From NCBI RefSeq assembly GCF_000304475.1, contig NC_018947.1:674806-738805 (forward strand): a stretch of DNA of 64,000 nt, in the 5' to 3' direction. The position numbers and the translations under genes are program-made. This DNA comes from Kazachstania africana CBS 2517. Lineage: Eukaryota > Ascomycota > Saccharomycetes > Saccharomycetales > Saccharomycetaceae. Positions 1 to 9,022 of the stretch are shown piece by piece. How positions within the stretch are numbered: the stretch's first letter is position 1; each line of letters begins with the position of its first letter. The notes beneath the pieces were generated by a model that saw nothing but the letters and a program-made list of their open reading frames with translations, made no database searches and was not told the origin of the DNA.

Positions 1-924
1 TAGAGCCAGTTCACCCACGCCAGCACCAGCAACAATACATTTCACACCCATGTCAGCAATCTCTTTCATCATGGCATCAATTTGTTTTTCTTCACCTTTC
101 GAGAAGTCGAGCATTTCTTGAGCGTTATGCAGTAAAACAGTTCCCTTGGTCTCGGTGTTGGCAATGTCTAATGGACAGGTAAAGACGGCAACTTTATGTT
201 TCTCACCTTCTGGCAGGGATTTCACATGGCCTTCTGGTTCTCTGTTGAACACCATACCTTTGATGACTGAGGAGTTGGCAAGAGACCCACCCATGATCTT
301 AACGACACGGATAGAGTCGACGTTGAAGTATGGGTTGCTGACAGAGCCCTTTGGTAGCACATAGGAGACGGCCTCGGCAACCAAGCTGCTTAGAATATCT
401 TCAGACCCATATTGTTTTGACGAAATCACAGGCTTAATGATCTTTAGGAGCTCTTCCTTCTTGGTTTTATCGCTAACTTCATCGACAACCAACTTGTCCA
501 ATTCTTCAAGAGTGAAATTCTTGGCCATATTGTAACCCTGAATGATTTCCACCGGAGACAATCCCAGGGCAACTAACTTCTCAGATACATTCAATAATTC
601 CCCAGCGAGAACCATGACTAAGTTGGTACCATCACCCATGTCGATCTTTTGCTGTTCAGTGGCCATCACGAGGACCTTCACGGCTGGATGAACAATATCC
701 AACTCACGCAACATAGTAGCAGCATCATTAGTGAGAATAATCTTACCCAAATGGTTGACGATGATCTTGTTTCTCCCGCATGGACCCATAGAGGTCAGAC
801 ACATCTGATGTAGTTCACGAACAGCAGCAATGGATTTATTGATCTGACCGTCGGCATTCGAGTAACTGTTGTACCCTTGCTTGAACAAGCCCGCATTGGG
901 GTTCTGTGGCAATCTCAATGACAT
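1..924 (-). CDS. CCT8: CCT8, chaperonin subunit theta, 5' part only (second copy)
   Basis: The first 308 codons of the theta subunit of the cytosolic TRiC/CCT chaperonin, which folds actin and tubulin; the rest lies beyond the window edge. The ATP-binding G-D-G-T-N motif is at residues 97-101. Aligned by eye, the 924 bases match the complete CCT8 at 25844-26767 with one silent difference (GGC for GGT near base 19) and no indel. The similarity stops at the start codon: the sequence upstream of the ATG is unrelated to that of the complete gene. It may be a real duplicate, a gene-converted paralogue or an assembly artefact. Completeness cannot be judged. Confidence 0.85.
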   Translation of the reverse strand, partial: MSLRLPQNPNAGLFKQGYNSYSNADGQINKSIAAVRELHQMCLTSMGPCGRNKIIVNHLGKIILTNDAATMLRELDIVHPAVKVLVMATEQQKIDMGDGTNLVMVLAGELLNVSEKLVALGLSPVEIIQGYNMAKNFTLEELDKLVVDEVSDKTKKEELLKIIKPVISSKQYGSEDILSSLVAEAVSYVLPKGSVSNPYFNVDSIRVVKIMGGSLANSSVIKGMVFNREPEGHVKSLPEGEKHKVAVFTCPLDIANTETKGTVLLHNAQEMLDFSKGEEKQIDAMMKEIADMGVKCIVAGAGVGELAL

Positions 925-1553
925 TATGGAGCTTATTTTGTGTGGTTTTACTTGTCCATTCCACGTTACATCGACCTTTTTCAAATTTCAAAATTTTTCA
1001 GCAGACTAAAAGCGCGATTATAGAAGGGCTGTCCATAGAGGCCTTGGAGTGATAGCTAGCCATGGTATGCAGAAATCGACCTTTCGAACAACTTCCATCA
1101 TGTAAACTCATTTTACTCGTATCAGAGTGGTATGAATTGCTCAAAAATGTGATTGGATTTTCTCTTGAAACGAGAGAGATACTGTGTTCTGGCAGAGAAA
1201 ATGAAGTTATGATAGGTCTATAGTGCTGTGGCACAAATCGTTTCGATGAAGGTATGGTAGATTGATAAATGATAACGAATAAAATTAACACAACAGTTTA
1301 CCATAATAGGAAAGTTCGGTACTTGCATAAATAGATCGAGCCTGTAGAGCGTCATACAAGTAATAAGTAAAAAAATCACTCGATATTTTTGATGATAGTG
1401 CCAAGAATTCATAAGGTATAAATAGACGTCATCTAGTATCGAGAGGACATCTTTTCCTCTGTTATTCAAGATACTTCTTATACAGAAAAAAGACAGGGCA
1501 AATATCGGTTTGGCTTACTACAATTATCTCTTAGATTTTAAGGAGAACTACAT
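925..1553. other. Intergenic region upstream of partial CCT8 and of the secreted-protein gene
   Basis: About 630 bases between two divergently oriented genes. The part next to 1554 belongs to the tandem repeat and has a TATA-like element (TATAAATA) at 1417-1424. I see no other gene here; short open frames on the minus strand have no recognisable features. Confidence 0.5.
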
Positions 1554-2593
1554 ATGGCCCGACTTACTTTTCTCTTCAGCGTTATTATAACATTGGTTAA
1601 CTTCTGCTCTGCGCTAGATTGGCCATTTCCAACTATGACAGAAGTCAACGGAACCTACTGGCAAGCGTTCAATTATTTGAGTTGCTTAAATGCCAGTCAT
1701 TTTCCAGGTGACACATTGGTCGGTTATGATGACGCTGGCGTATTAGTCGTAGCACTTAACTCGTCATTAGTTAATACCACTATGGCTGACCAGATCATGA
1801 CCACGTGTTATATTGCTTTGCGTACTAATGTCAGGAATGCCTTGGAATTTTACGACACAGAGGCACCGGAGCTGGAGGATGCGACAACATTGAGTGCGGT
1901 ACTAGCCCAGGCAGAATACTTGTTACGGACTGAGCCCTTGGCCCCTTCGAGAAGTAGGAGGAACTGTAGCTCAATAAGTAGCAATACCACGCTAACACGC
2001 AGGACCGAGGAGTATTATGAGATGTTTCTACACGAGTACTCAGATTGCTGCGCCTTTTTATGAAAGTGTAATCTTCCGGCAACAAATAACAGGATCTGGT
2101 GCTAATCTACCACCTTCGTGTGTCAGCGTTTGCCATTCTATTATTTCAAGGTGTAGTTGCTGAAGATAATATATACGCTTTAGAAAGCAGAAGCAGATGC
2201 AATATGTGGTTAAAGAAGAATTATAACTCGTTTCTCTGATAAGAGAAAAATATCACGAAGACAGTTATTATCTAGTCGTATGACTGGCGATGACTGTAGC
2301 TGGAGTTGCAAATTAAAAAATCTGCCAACTAGAAATTGGCTTGCTTGGTATATATAGTATGTTCAAGATGAGAGCGGCAGAGAAATAAGATGTCATGGCA
2401 GGTGACATTTCCCTCATAAAGGAGAATTAACTTCCTCCTGCTATATTCTTGAACCGTGGTACCGTGATCACATTGTCCATGCAACATTCCCTCAAAGTGT
2501 GTATGCACTCGGGTCTATGTTTCCCATGCTATGTCGACACAAGCTATTTAGCCATGTGAAGGTGAACTCTTACAAATGTAGTGAAATGTAAAT
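1410..2593 (+). repeat. Direct tandem repeat, copy 1 (with internal deletion)
   Basis: This copy has three blocks that recur in the same order in copy 2 at about 3020-5047. They are a promoter block with TATAAATA (1417 versus 3027), a coding block (1554-2050 versus 3205-3699) and a downstream block (about 2067-2593 versus 4531-5047). Copy 1 lacks the roughly 830 bases that hold the end of the gene and its 3' flank in copy 2. Copy 2 has about 50 extra bases between TATA box and start codon. Confidence 0.85.
1554..2063 (+). pseudogene. Truncated copy of the secreted preproprotein-like gene
   Basis: This frame encodes 169 residues, nearly identical over its first ~165 to the product of the gene at 3205. 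It has the same hydrophobic signal peptide (residues 1-20), N-glycosylation sequons and dibasic Arg-Arg sites. At about base 2045 the sequence jumps to what lies downstream of the gene in copy 2, so the cysteine-rich C-terminal part and hydrophobic tail are lost and a few unrelated residues precede the stop. A deletion inside copy 1 is the simplest explanation. It could still make a short secreted product, so pseudogene is an inference. Confidence 0.7.
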
Positions 2594-3204
2594 GATTGTT
2601 GACGTATGGTTGATTCTGGGTAGATAGATTTTGCAGACATAATAGGAGTATAACTAGGTTGAGTTATACGAGCTGTAGCAATAACTGGTGCAGTAAAATA
2701 GTAATAGTATGGTCTGATTTTCTTACAAAGTAAAATATATGCAACAGAATAAAACTTCCAATTGAAAGGAATATCTGAAAGATATATAGGTCTTTGTACA
2801 TGGTTCGTCTGAGATGGCTGCATGTCATAAATTCTATGACTCAATTTCCAACCGATACCGCTCGTTCTTATGTTAAACTGTAAGATATAAATGTGACTCG
2901 CGTAAACAACTCATCTTGCAACAAGATTTGCTGCTTGTACAAATACGCAGAAACTATATGACGTTGTACAAGTAGTAACTGAAAAATTTGCAGCATGTCG
3001 TCGACGAGAGTGTCATGCATTTGAGGTATAAATAGACACCATTGAGTATCGAGAAAACATCTTTTCCTCTCTTAATAAAGATACTTCTTATACAGAAAAA
3101 AGACAGGACAAATATTGGTTTTTTACTATATAGTTTAATACTGATTTCACAACTCATTGGTTTGGCTTACTACATCAACTTTTAGATTTTAAGGAGAAGT
3201 ACAT

Positions 3205-4044
3205 ATGGCCCAACTTACTTTTCTCTTCAGCGTTATCATAACATTAGTTAACTTCTGCTCTGCGCTAGATTGGCCATTTCCAACTATGACAGAAGTCAAC
3301 GGAACCTACTGGCAAGCGTTCAATTATTTGAGTTGCTTAAATGCCAGTCATTTTCCAGGTGACACATTGGTCGGTTATGATGACGCTGGCATATTAGTTG
3401 TAGCACTTAACTCGTCACTAGTTAATACTACTGCGGCTGACCAGATTCGGACCACGTGCTATATTGCTTTCCGTAGTCGTTTCAAGAATGCTTTGGAATT
3501 TTACGACACAGAGGCACCGGAGCTGGAGGATGCGACGACATTGAGTGCGGTACTAGCCCAGCCGCAATATTTGTCACGGACGGAGCCCTGGCCCCCCGCG
3601 AGGAGTAGGAGGAACCATAGCTCAATAAGTAGCAATACCACGCTAACACGCAGGACCGAGGAGTATTATGAGATGTTTCTATCAGAGTACTCAGGTTGCG
3701 CTAGTTCAGATCTAATTTTGACGTACCCTTTGGAGTGTATGTCCTATGCGAGTTCTTTCACATCATTAGAGTTTAGCAACCCTTCCTCCAAATATATCTT
3801 GAGAGGTTACGCATGGCCGCATCACGATTGTACCAAGGGCAACGAAAAGTCATATGTGGTTGGCCCGGGTAGCAGTTCGGGCTGCTTCAAGCGAACGACG
3901 TACTCTTACTACGGCGTTTTTCAAGATGACGACTGCTATGGAGTAGAAGAGTACAATTGCCAAGAAGCTACGACCAACGACATATCCTCAATAATCATGA
4001 CAGGGGCAGTATACCTAATGATGGCCCTACTAGCCTCTAGCTAA
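3205..4044 (+). CDS. Secreted, cysteine-rich preproprotein-like protein, possibly killer-toxin-like or GPI-anchored
   Basis: This gene encodes 279 residues and I do not recognise the family. Residues 1-20 form a signal peptide ending near Cys-Ser-Ala. Several N-X-S/T sequons follow. Two Arg-Arg sites near residues 134 and 149 are possible Kex2 cleavage sites. The last ~110 residues hold most of the cysteines and aromatic residues, and the final ~18 are hydrophobic, as in a GPI-attachment tail or membrane anchor. A signal peptide, a glycosylated middle part and dibasic cuts recall fungal killer preprotoxins, but this is architecture only. The hydrophobic tail points rather to a cell-surface protein. 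Its base composition looks more GC-rich than the flanking DNA. Start chosen at the ATG shared with copy 1. Confidence 0.7.
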   Translation: MAQLTFLFSVIITLVNFCSALDWPFPTMTEVNGTYWQAFNYLSCLNASHFPGDTLVGYDDAGILVVALNSSLVNTTAADQIRTTCYIAFRSRFKNALEFYDTEAPELEDATTLSAVLAQPQYLSRTEPWPPARSRRNHSSISSNTTLTRRTEEYYEMFLSEYSGCASSDLILTYPLECMSYASSFTSLEFSNPSSKYILRGYAWPHHDCTKGNEKSYVVGPGSSSGCFKRTTYSYYGVFQDDDCYGVEEYNCQEATTNDISSIIMTGAVYLMMALLASS

Positions 4045-4490
4045 GACAGCCTTAACCTGGAGTATCAATCTAGGCGGCGTAGGCATAGTCGCGCACGCAC
4101 CACAACTAATGCGCTATCAGACACTAGTGTGGTACTATCTGGTCTTAACCCCGCCGAACCCCAGGTTGTTCAAGAGGTTCGAATAGAATAAATAAGTTCT
4201 GCAAGCTTTAATAGAAAATTAAATTAAATTAAAAAAATAAAAATATAGATATTTGTTTAAATAAATGTACGTAAAAAAAAAGACTAATTTTTGTCAGGAG
4301 TGAAGAGATCATGATATTTATATACAAGCATTTTCTACCGATAGTTTCCTTTTTTATCTTCCCAGCTCAGTCAACGATTAAGTTTTCATATTGGTGCTAT
4401 GATCCAGGAATTGCCAAGACATAAAGCTGTACACTCCCCAGAAGCATATTCATGTAAAAAGGGAAAAACTCGGTATATTAATATGACCCG

Positions 4491-4820
4491 ATGTGGGTAG
4501 GTCACCGTCCCACCACGCTTTTCATGGGAGTACAATCTTCCGACAACAAGAAACAGGATCTGGTGCTAATCTATCACCTTCGTGTGTCAGCGTTTGCTAC
4601 ACTACTATTTCAAGGTGTAGTTGCTGAAGATAATATATACGTTTTAGAAAGCAGAAGCAGATGCAACATTTGGTTAAAGAGAATTACAACTTGTTTCTCT
4701 GATAAGAGAAAAATATCACAAAGACAGTTATTATCTAGTCGTATGACTGGCGATGACTGTAGCTGGAGTTGCAAATTAAAAAATCTGCCAACTAGAAATT
4801 GGCTTCCTTGGTACATGTAG
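4491..4820 (+). CDS. Doubtful small open frame with a hydrophobic segment, in the repeat downstream block
   Basis: This frame of 109 codons has a central hydrophobic stretch ending in Val-Val-Ala, like a signal-peptide cleavage site, followed by a short part with several cysteines. The matching frame in copy 1 (about 2100-2240) is closed early by an indel. It may be a remnant or a chance frame; nothing supports expression. Confidence 0.2.
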   Translation: MWVGHRPTTLFMGVQSSDNKKQDLVLIYHLRVSAFATLLFQGVVAEDNIYVLESRSRCNIWLKRITTCFSDKRKISQRQLLSSRMTGDDCSWSCKLKNLPTRNWLPWYM

Positions 4821-5047
4821 TATATTCAAGATGAGAACGGTAGAGTAATTAAATGCACTTGCACGTGACATTTCTTTCATACGGGAGACTTACTCCCGCT
4901 ATATTCTCGAACCGTGGTACCGTGATCACATTGTCCATGCAACATTCCCTCAAAGTGTGTATGCACTCGGGTCTATGTTTCCCATGCTATGTCGACACAA
5001 GCTATTTAGCCATCAGACTATGAACTCTTATTGTAGTAAAATGTAAA

Positions 5048-5450
5048 TAACCCCATCACTTATTCGGCACCTCAATGCCACAAGTGAAACCACATGTGGA
5101 AACGACTAATTCCAATTCCACAAGCCGGGTGATAGCAACATCTACTGGCTAAATGCTTTGTGGCATTCAAATTGTTCTTTTTTTGCCACAATGTAGCAGA
5201 ATACGAAGTGCGTTGGATCACGTGATTTGAATTTACCAAATTAGGCATAATCAGGGCATCAAGTAGTCCTTGCATATGAAAATGCGGTACTCCGAATCAT
5301 CGTGCTCCCATAGGTTCGAATCGATTGAAGTACTAGGAAAGGGTCCTTACTATCTTATATATACGAATCATTGTAAGCGTTGTAGACTCAATATTAAAAG
5401 GGTAGTTCAAATTATATCAGGGTGTCTGGCGACGAAGAAGTGGAAACAAT
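5048..5450. promoter_or_regulatory. SDH1 upstream region with a Cbf1-type E-box
   Basis: About 400 bases between the tandem repeat and SDH1. A palindromic TCACGTGA, the core of a Cbf1 site, lies at 5218-5225, about 225 bases before the start codon. I saw no clear Hap2/3/4 consensus site. Confidence 0.4.
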
Positions 5451-7346
5451 ATGCTTTCGATAAGGTCTAGTTTCAACGGTGTAGCGAGAAGAAGTTTCAG
5501 ATCCACTTCAAGGCAGTGGAGGCAGTACAGTACAGATCACAACTCACTGGCCGCCAAGTATCCTATAATTGACCACGAATACGATTGTGTAGTGGTAGGT
5601 GCAGGAGGTGCAGGATTAAGAGCTGCATTTGGACTGGCGGAAGCAGGGTTCAAAACTGCCTGTGTATCGAAATTGTTCCCAACAAGGTCCCATACGGTGG
5701 CAGCCCAAGGTGGTATAAATGCAGCTTTGGGGAATATGCATCCAGATAATTGGAAGTGGCACATGTACGATACAGTAAAAGGCTCGGATTGGTTAGGGGA
5801 TCAAGATTCTATACACTATATGACAAGAGAGGCACCTAAATCAATCATAGAATTAGAGCATTTTGGCATGCCATTTTCGAGAAATAAAGAAGGAAGAATC
5901 TATCAAAGAGCATTTGGTGGTCAGTCTAAAGAATATGGTAAGGGAGGTCAAGCATATAGAACTTGCGCGGTTGCGGACAGAACGGGCCATGCCATGCTAC
6001 ACACTTTATATGGCCAAGCTTTGAATCATGACTGTAACTTCTTCATCGAATATTTTGCAATGGATTTGTTGACTCATAATGGTGAAGTTGTAGGGGTTAT
6101 TGCATATAATCAAGAGGATGGCACTATTCATAGGTTCAAGGCTCATAAAACTGTAATCGCCACAGGCGGATATGGTAGAGCTTATTTCTCTTGTACCTCA
6201 GCACATACCTGCACTGGGGACGGTAATGCAATGGTAGCAAGAGCTGGTTATCCCTTGCAGGACTTGGAATTTGTTCAATTCCATCCTTCAGGTATATATG
6301 GCTCCGGCTGTCTAATTACGGAGGGTGCTCGTGGTGAAGGTGGATTTTTATTAAATTCTGAAGGTGAAAGATTCATGGAACGTTATGCGCCAACCGCAAA
6401 GGATTTGGCTAGTAGGGATGTTGTTTCTCGTGCTATTACAATGGAAATTAGAGCAGGAAGAGGAGTGGGAAAAGAGAAGGATCATATATACTTGCAATTG
6501 AAGCACTTACCAGCTTCGGTACTCAAGGAAAGGTTGCCAGGGATTTCGGAAACCGCAGCCATTTTTGCTGGTGTAGATGTAACGAAGGAGCCCATACCTG
6601 TATTACCAACGGTTCATTATAATATGGGTGGTATTCCAACCAAATATACCGGAGAAGCTTTGACCGTTGATGAAAAAACTGGCGAAGATAAGGTTATTCC
6701 AGGATTGCTTGCCTGTGGTGAGGCTGCATGTGTTTCAGTCCATGGTGCAAATAGACTTGGTGCTAACTCTTTATTAGATCTTGTTGTATTTGGTCGTGCT
6801 GTGGCAAAAACAGTATCTAGCTCTTTACAGCCTGGGCTACCTCACAAGCCATTACCCGATGACATTGGTAAGGAATCGATTGCCAATTTAGACAAATTAA
6901 GAAATTCTAACGGTTCTAAATCCACCGCTCAAATCAGGTTAGAGATGCAGAAAGCCATGCAGAAGGATGTGTCCGTCTTTAGAACCCAAGAAACATTGGA
7001 GGAAGGTGTCAGAAATATTACAAATATTGCACGTTCCTTCAATGATGTTTGCGTTACCGATAAATCAATGATATGGAATTCTGATCTTGTGGAAACCTTG
7101 GAATTACAGAATTTGCTAACATGCGCTACTCAAACAGCCATATCAGCCGCCAATAGGAAAGAATCTCGTGGTGCACATGCAAGAGAAGATTATCCAAAGA
7201 GAGATGATGAAAACTGGATGAAACATACGTTATCGTGGCAAAAGGATTTGAATGATCCGGTTAAGTTGAATTATAGAAATGTGATTTACAAAACTTTAGA
7301 TGAAAATGAATGTCCTTCGGTACCACCAGCCATCAGATCATACTAG
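5451..7346 (+). CDS. SDH1: Succinate dehydrogenase flavoprotein subunit (SDH1 / YJL045W type)
   Basis: This 631-residue protein is the catalytic subunit of mitochondrial complex II. It oxidises succinate to fumarate and passes electrons to the iron-sulfur subunit. Residues 1-28 are rich in Arg and Ser and form a mitochondrial targeting sequence. The FAD-binding glycine motif is near residues 48-55, and His81 in the S-H-T-V-A-A-Q-G-G motif is the residue that binds FAD covalently. The substrate-site stretch R-G-E-G-G and the conserved C-terminal domain are intact, and the length is usual. The neighbour is GYP6, as next to YJL045W, the minor SDH1 paralogue of S. cerevisiae. If this species has one copy, it corresponds to both. 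Confidence 0.95.
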   Translation: MLSIRSSFNGVARRSFRSTSRQWRQYSTDHNSLAAKYPIIDHEYDCVVVGAGGAGLRAAFGLAEAGFKTACVSKLFPTRSHTVAAQGGINAALGNMHPDNWKWHMYDTVKGSDWLGDQDSIHYMTREAPKSIIELEHFGMPFSRNKEGRIYQRAFGGQSKEYGKGGQAYRTCAVADRTGHAMLHTLYGQALNHDCNFFIEYFAMDLLTHNGEVVGVIAYNQEDGTIHRFKAHKTVIATGGYGRAYFSCTSAHTCTGDGNAMVARAGYPLQDLEFVQFHPSGIYGSGCLITEGARGEGGFLLNSEGERFMERYAPTAKDLASRDVVSRAITMEIRAGRGVGKEKDHIYLQLKHLPASVLKERLPGISETAAIFAGVDVTKEPIPVLPTVHYNMGGIPTKYTGEALTVDEKTGEDKVIPGLLACGEAACVSVHGANRLGANSLLDLVVFGRAVAKTVSSSLQPGLPHKPLPDDIGKESIANLDKLRNSNGSKSTAQIRLEMQKAMQKDVSVFRTQETLEEGVRNITNIARSFNDVCVTDKSMIWNSDLVETLELQNLLTCATQTAISAANRKESRGAHAREDYPKRDDENWMKHTLSWQKDLNDPVKLNYRNVIYKTLDENECPSVPPAIRSY

Positions 7347-7425
7347 ATTTACATGCATTACTTATTATCAAAGAAAAAATTCATGTTTTATTTCCATATT
7401 CAATTTATTTATGTATTCAATTTAT

Positions 7426-8673
7426 TTATTTATTTAGAGATCTAGCCACTCTTTGACGTAATTTATTTTCAATTCTCTGTCTATTCGGATCAATTGATTT
7501 ATTATTTGCTTTCATGAAGTCAGTAACAATTGATTTCATGCCATTGAGATTTTTATAACTCCATAATTCACATAATGTTCCAGAAATTTTGCATATTGAT
7601 AAAATATCAATTTTTTTCTTAGCATAATCGTCTTTAAAATGTAACATGAATTCTATCAAATCATCGTTATCATGACTGTCTATCATTGAAATTTCATCAT
7701 GCACATTGGTAAGCAGCATTATAATAATACAAGTCATCAGAATTTTCAACTGATAATTAAACGTCAAAATATGATCCCAAAGAATCAAGGAATCGTTCAT
7801 GGATAGTTCCCTTATGAATAATAATCTAGTCCATCTAATCAGCCATATTAAATTCGAGTGTGCATTGAGTCTTTTATTATAGAAAATGGTGTAGAGACTT
7901 GGTGAGACAACTTGTAAGATGGGTATAAAATAATTCTTTTCCCAATTAAGTAGGTTAGTCTCGTTATAGAATGTGGGGGCTAGTTGATTCATTAACTTGC
8001 TGTAAATGACCAGTGTAGCTTTAGAAGTATTTGCATGTGAAGAGACAAGTGAATGAAGTTGTAAATAAATGACACCCAAAATTTCGTGATAGCCCTGTTT
8101 ATAAGAAAATCTTTGCTCTGTAAGAGGCAATCCACTCCTATTGGAAAGTACCAGGTAACTGAGCATTATTTGTTTCATTTGAGAATGGACCTCAGATTTT
8201 TGGAAAATTTCATCCAACAGCAGCCTCGACAAGTCCAAATCAATGATCTCAAGAGTATCCTCCAGGGACATGTCACCATCGTTTCCATTTGGATCCTCTG
8301 CACTATGCAAAGGATGCGTATGCACTTCCCTTGGAGTCAATTTCTTTATACCATTAGTTATCTTCTTCAACCCCGTCGGCACCCTAGAAGTACCACGATG
8401 CTGTGAAACGCTCCCTACTGTAGCATCATCAGTCGCTGTCTTTTCGGCAGATATGTCAGGAATCGCTATTAACTCATAATCCTCGTGTCTAACGTCATTA
8501 TAGTCACCTTCGTCTACATGCAGCAGCAAGCTTTTCCACAGCCAACCTCTAGCCTTTCGGGACAATATCTGGTCATTACTGAACGTATACAGCTCGTTCT
8601 TCCACACCCCATTGGCAATCAGCTGCTCCCGTGTACTATACTTCTTAATGATCCTCTGCACCAGCTCAGCCAT
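7426..8673 (-). CDS. GYP6: GYP6-like Rab GTPase-activating protein
   Basis: This 415-residue TBC-domain protein is orthologous to Gyp6, which stimulates GTP hydrolysis on the Rab Ypt6 in Golgi and endosome traffic. The N-terminal motif Y-S-T-R-E-Q-L is followed by W-K and L-Y-T-F-S-N. The arginine finger lies in an I-x-x-D-x-x-R motif (Arg150) and the glutamine finger in Y-K-Q-G (Gln193). Between the N-terminus and the catalytic part is a variable, charged linker. The first ATG is at 8673; a frame extension to 8682 has no ATG. It is convergent with SDH1 and divergent from MHP1, the order seen at YJL045W-YJL044C-YJL042W. Confidence 0.9.
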   Translation of the reverse strand: MAELVQRIIKKYSTREQLIANGVWKNELYTFSNDQILSRKARGWLWKSLLLHVDEGDYNDVRHEDYELIAIPDISAEKTATDDATVGSVSQHRGTSRVPTGLKKITNGIKKLTPREVHTHPLHSAEDPNGNDGDMSLEDTLEIIDLDLSRLLLDEIFQKSEVHSQMKQIMLSYLVLSNRSGLPLTEQRFSYKQGYHEILGVIYLQLHSLVSSHANTSKATLVIYSKLMNQLAPTFYNETNLLNWEKNYFIPILQVVSPSLYTIFYNKRLNAHSNLIWLIRWTRLLFIRELSMNDSLILWDHILTFNYQLKILMTCIIIMLLTNVHDEISMIDSHDNDDLIEFMLHFKDDYAKKKIDILSICKISGTLCELWSYKNLNGMKSIVTDFMKANNKSIDPNRQRIENKLRQRVARSLNK

Positions 8674-8857
8674 CCCATCCAACTACTAGCTCATCGAATA
8701 CTGACTGGCATCACACTCAATTTATTCATATCACTTTAAATTTTTCAACTATTCTTGTTCCGTTTTAGGGAACTCCATTTCCTAATACAGCACAAAATAC
8801 CGAAACAAGTAACATATTGCTGTTTCCGGTAAGATGTTTCCACTTCCGGCTCGTTCC

Positions 8858-8873
8858 TTGCCCAATAAGGAAA
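8858..8873 (+). promoter_or_regulatory. Strong Mcm1 (ECB-like) site in the GYP6-MHP1 divergent promoter
   Basis: TTGCCCAATAAGGAAA fits the extended Mcm1 consensus (TTxCCCxxWWWRGGAAA-like, with the CC-N6-GG core). It sits in the 349-base region between the two divergent genes, 150 bases before the MHP1 start. Mcm1 sites of this kind drive M/G1 transcription; which gene it serves is not known. Confidence 0.5.
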
Positions 8874-9022
8874 CTTGCACGAATAACGCAATATTTCGCT
8901 GCGAGAAAAGGAGAGAAGCCTTTCTAAACAGAGGGAGGTTTTTAAGAAGTTGGAACCACAATTAGACATATTTGAGTTGTATCTGAGATCTCTGCAACTT
9001 GGAACTGCCGGACAGTAAAAGT

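Larger units (their letters stand above)
3020..5047 (+). repeat. Direct tandem repeat, copy 2 (full length)
   Basis: This is the longer copy of the repeat described at 1410-2593. It contains the complete secreted-protein gene and a segment (about 3700-4530) missing from copy 1. The downstream block ends near 5047, just before the SDH1 upstream region. Confidence 0.85.

Noticed and set aside
1540..1556. Shine-Dalgarno-like AAGGAG a few bases before the ATG of both secreted-protein copies, as in bacterial genes or expression vectors
   Set aside because: The host is clearly a yeast, the gene has a eukaryotic-type signal peptide and TATA promoter, and the element lies in a natural repeat. I take it as coincidence.
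5300..5330. GGTTCGAATC resembling a tRNA B-box (also near 4170)
   Set aside because: No A-box at the proper distance and no cloverleaf can be drawn.
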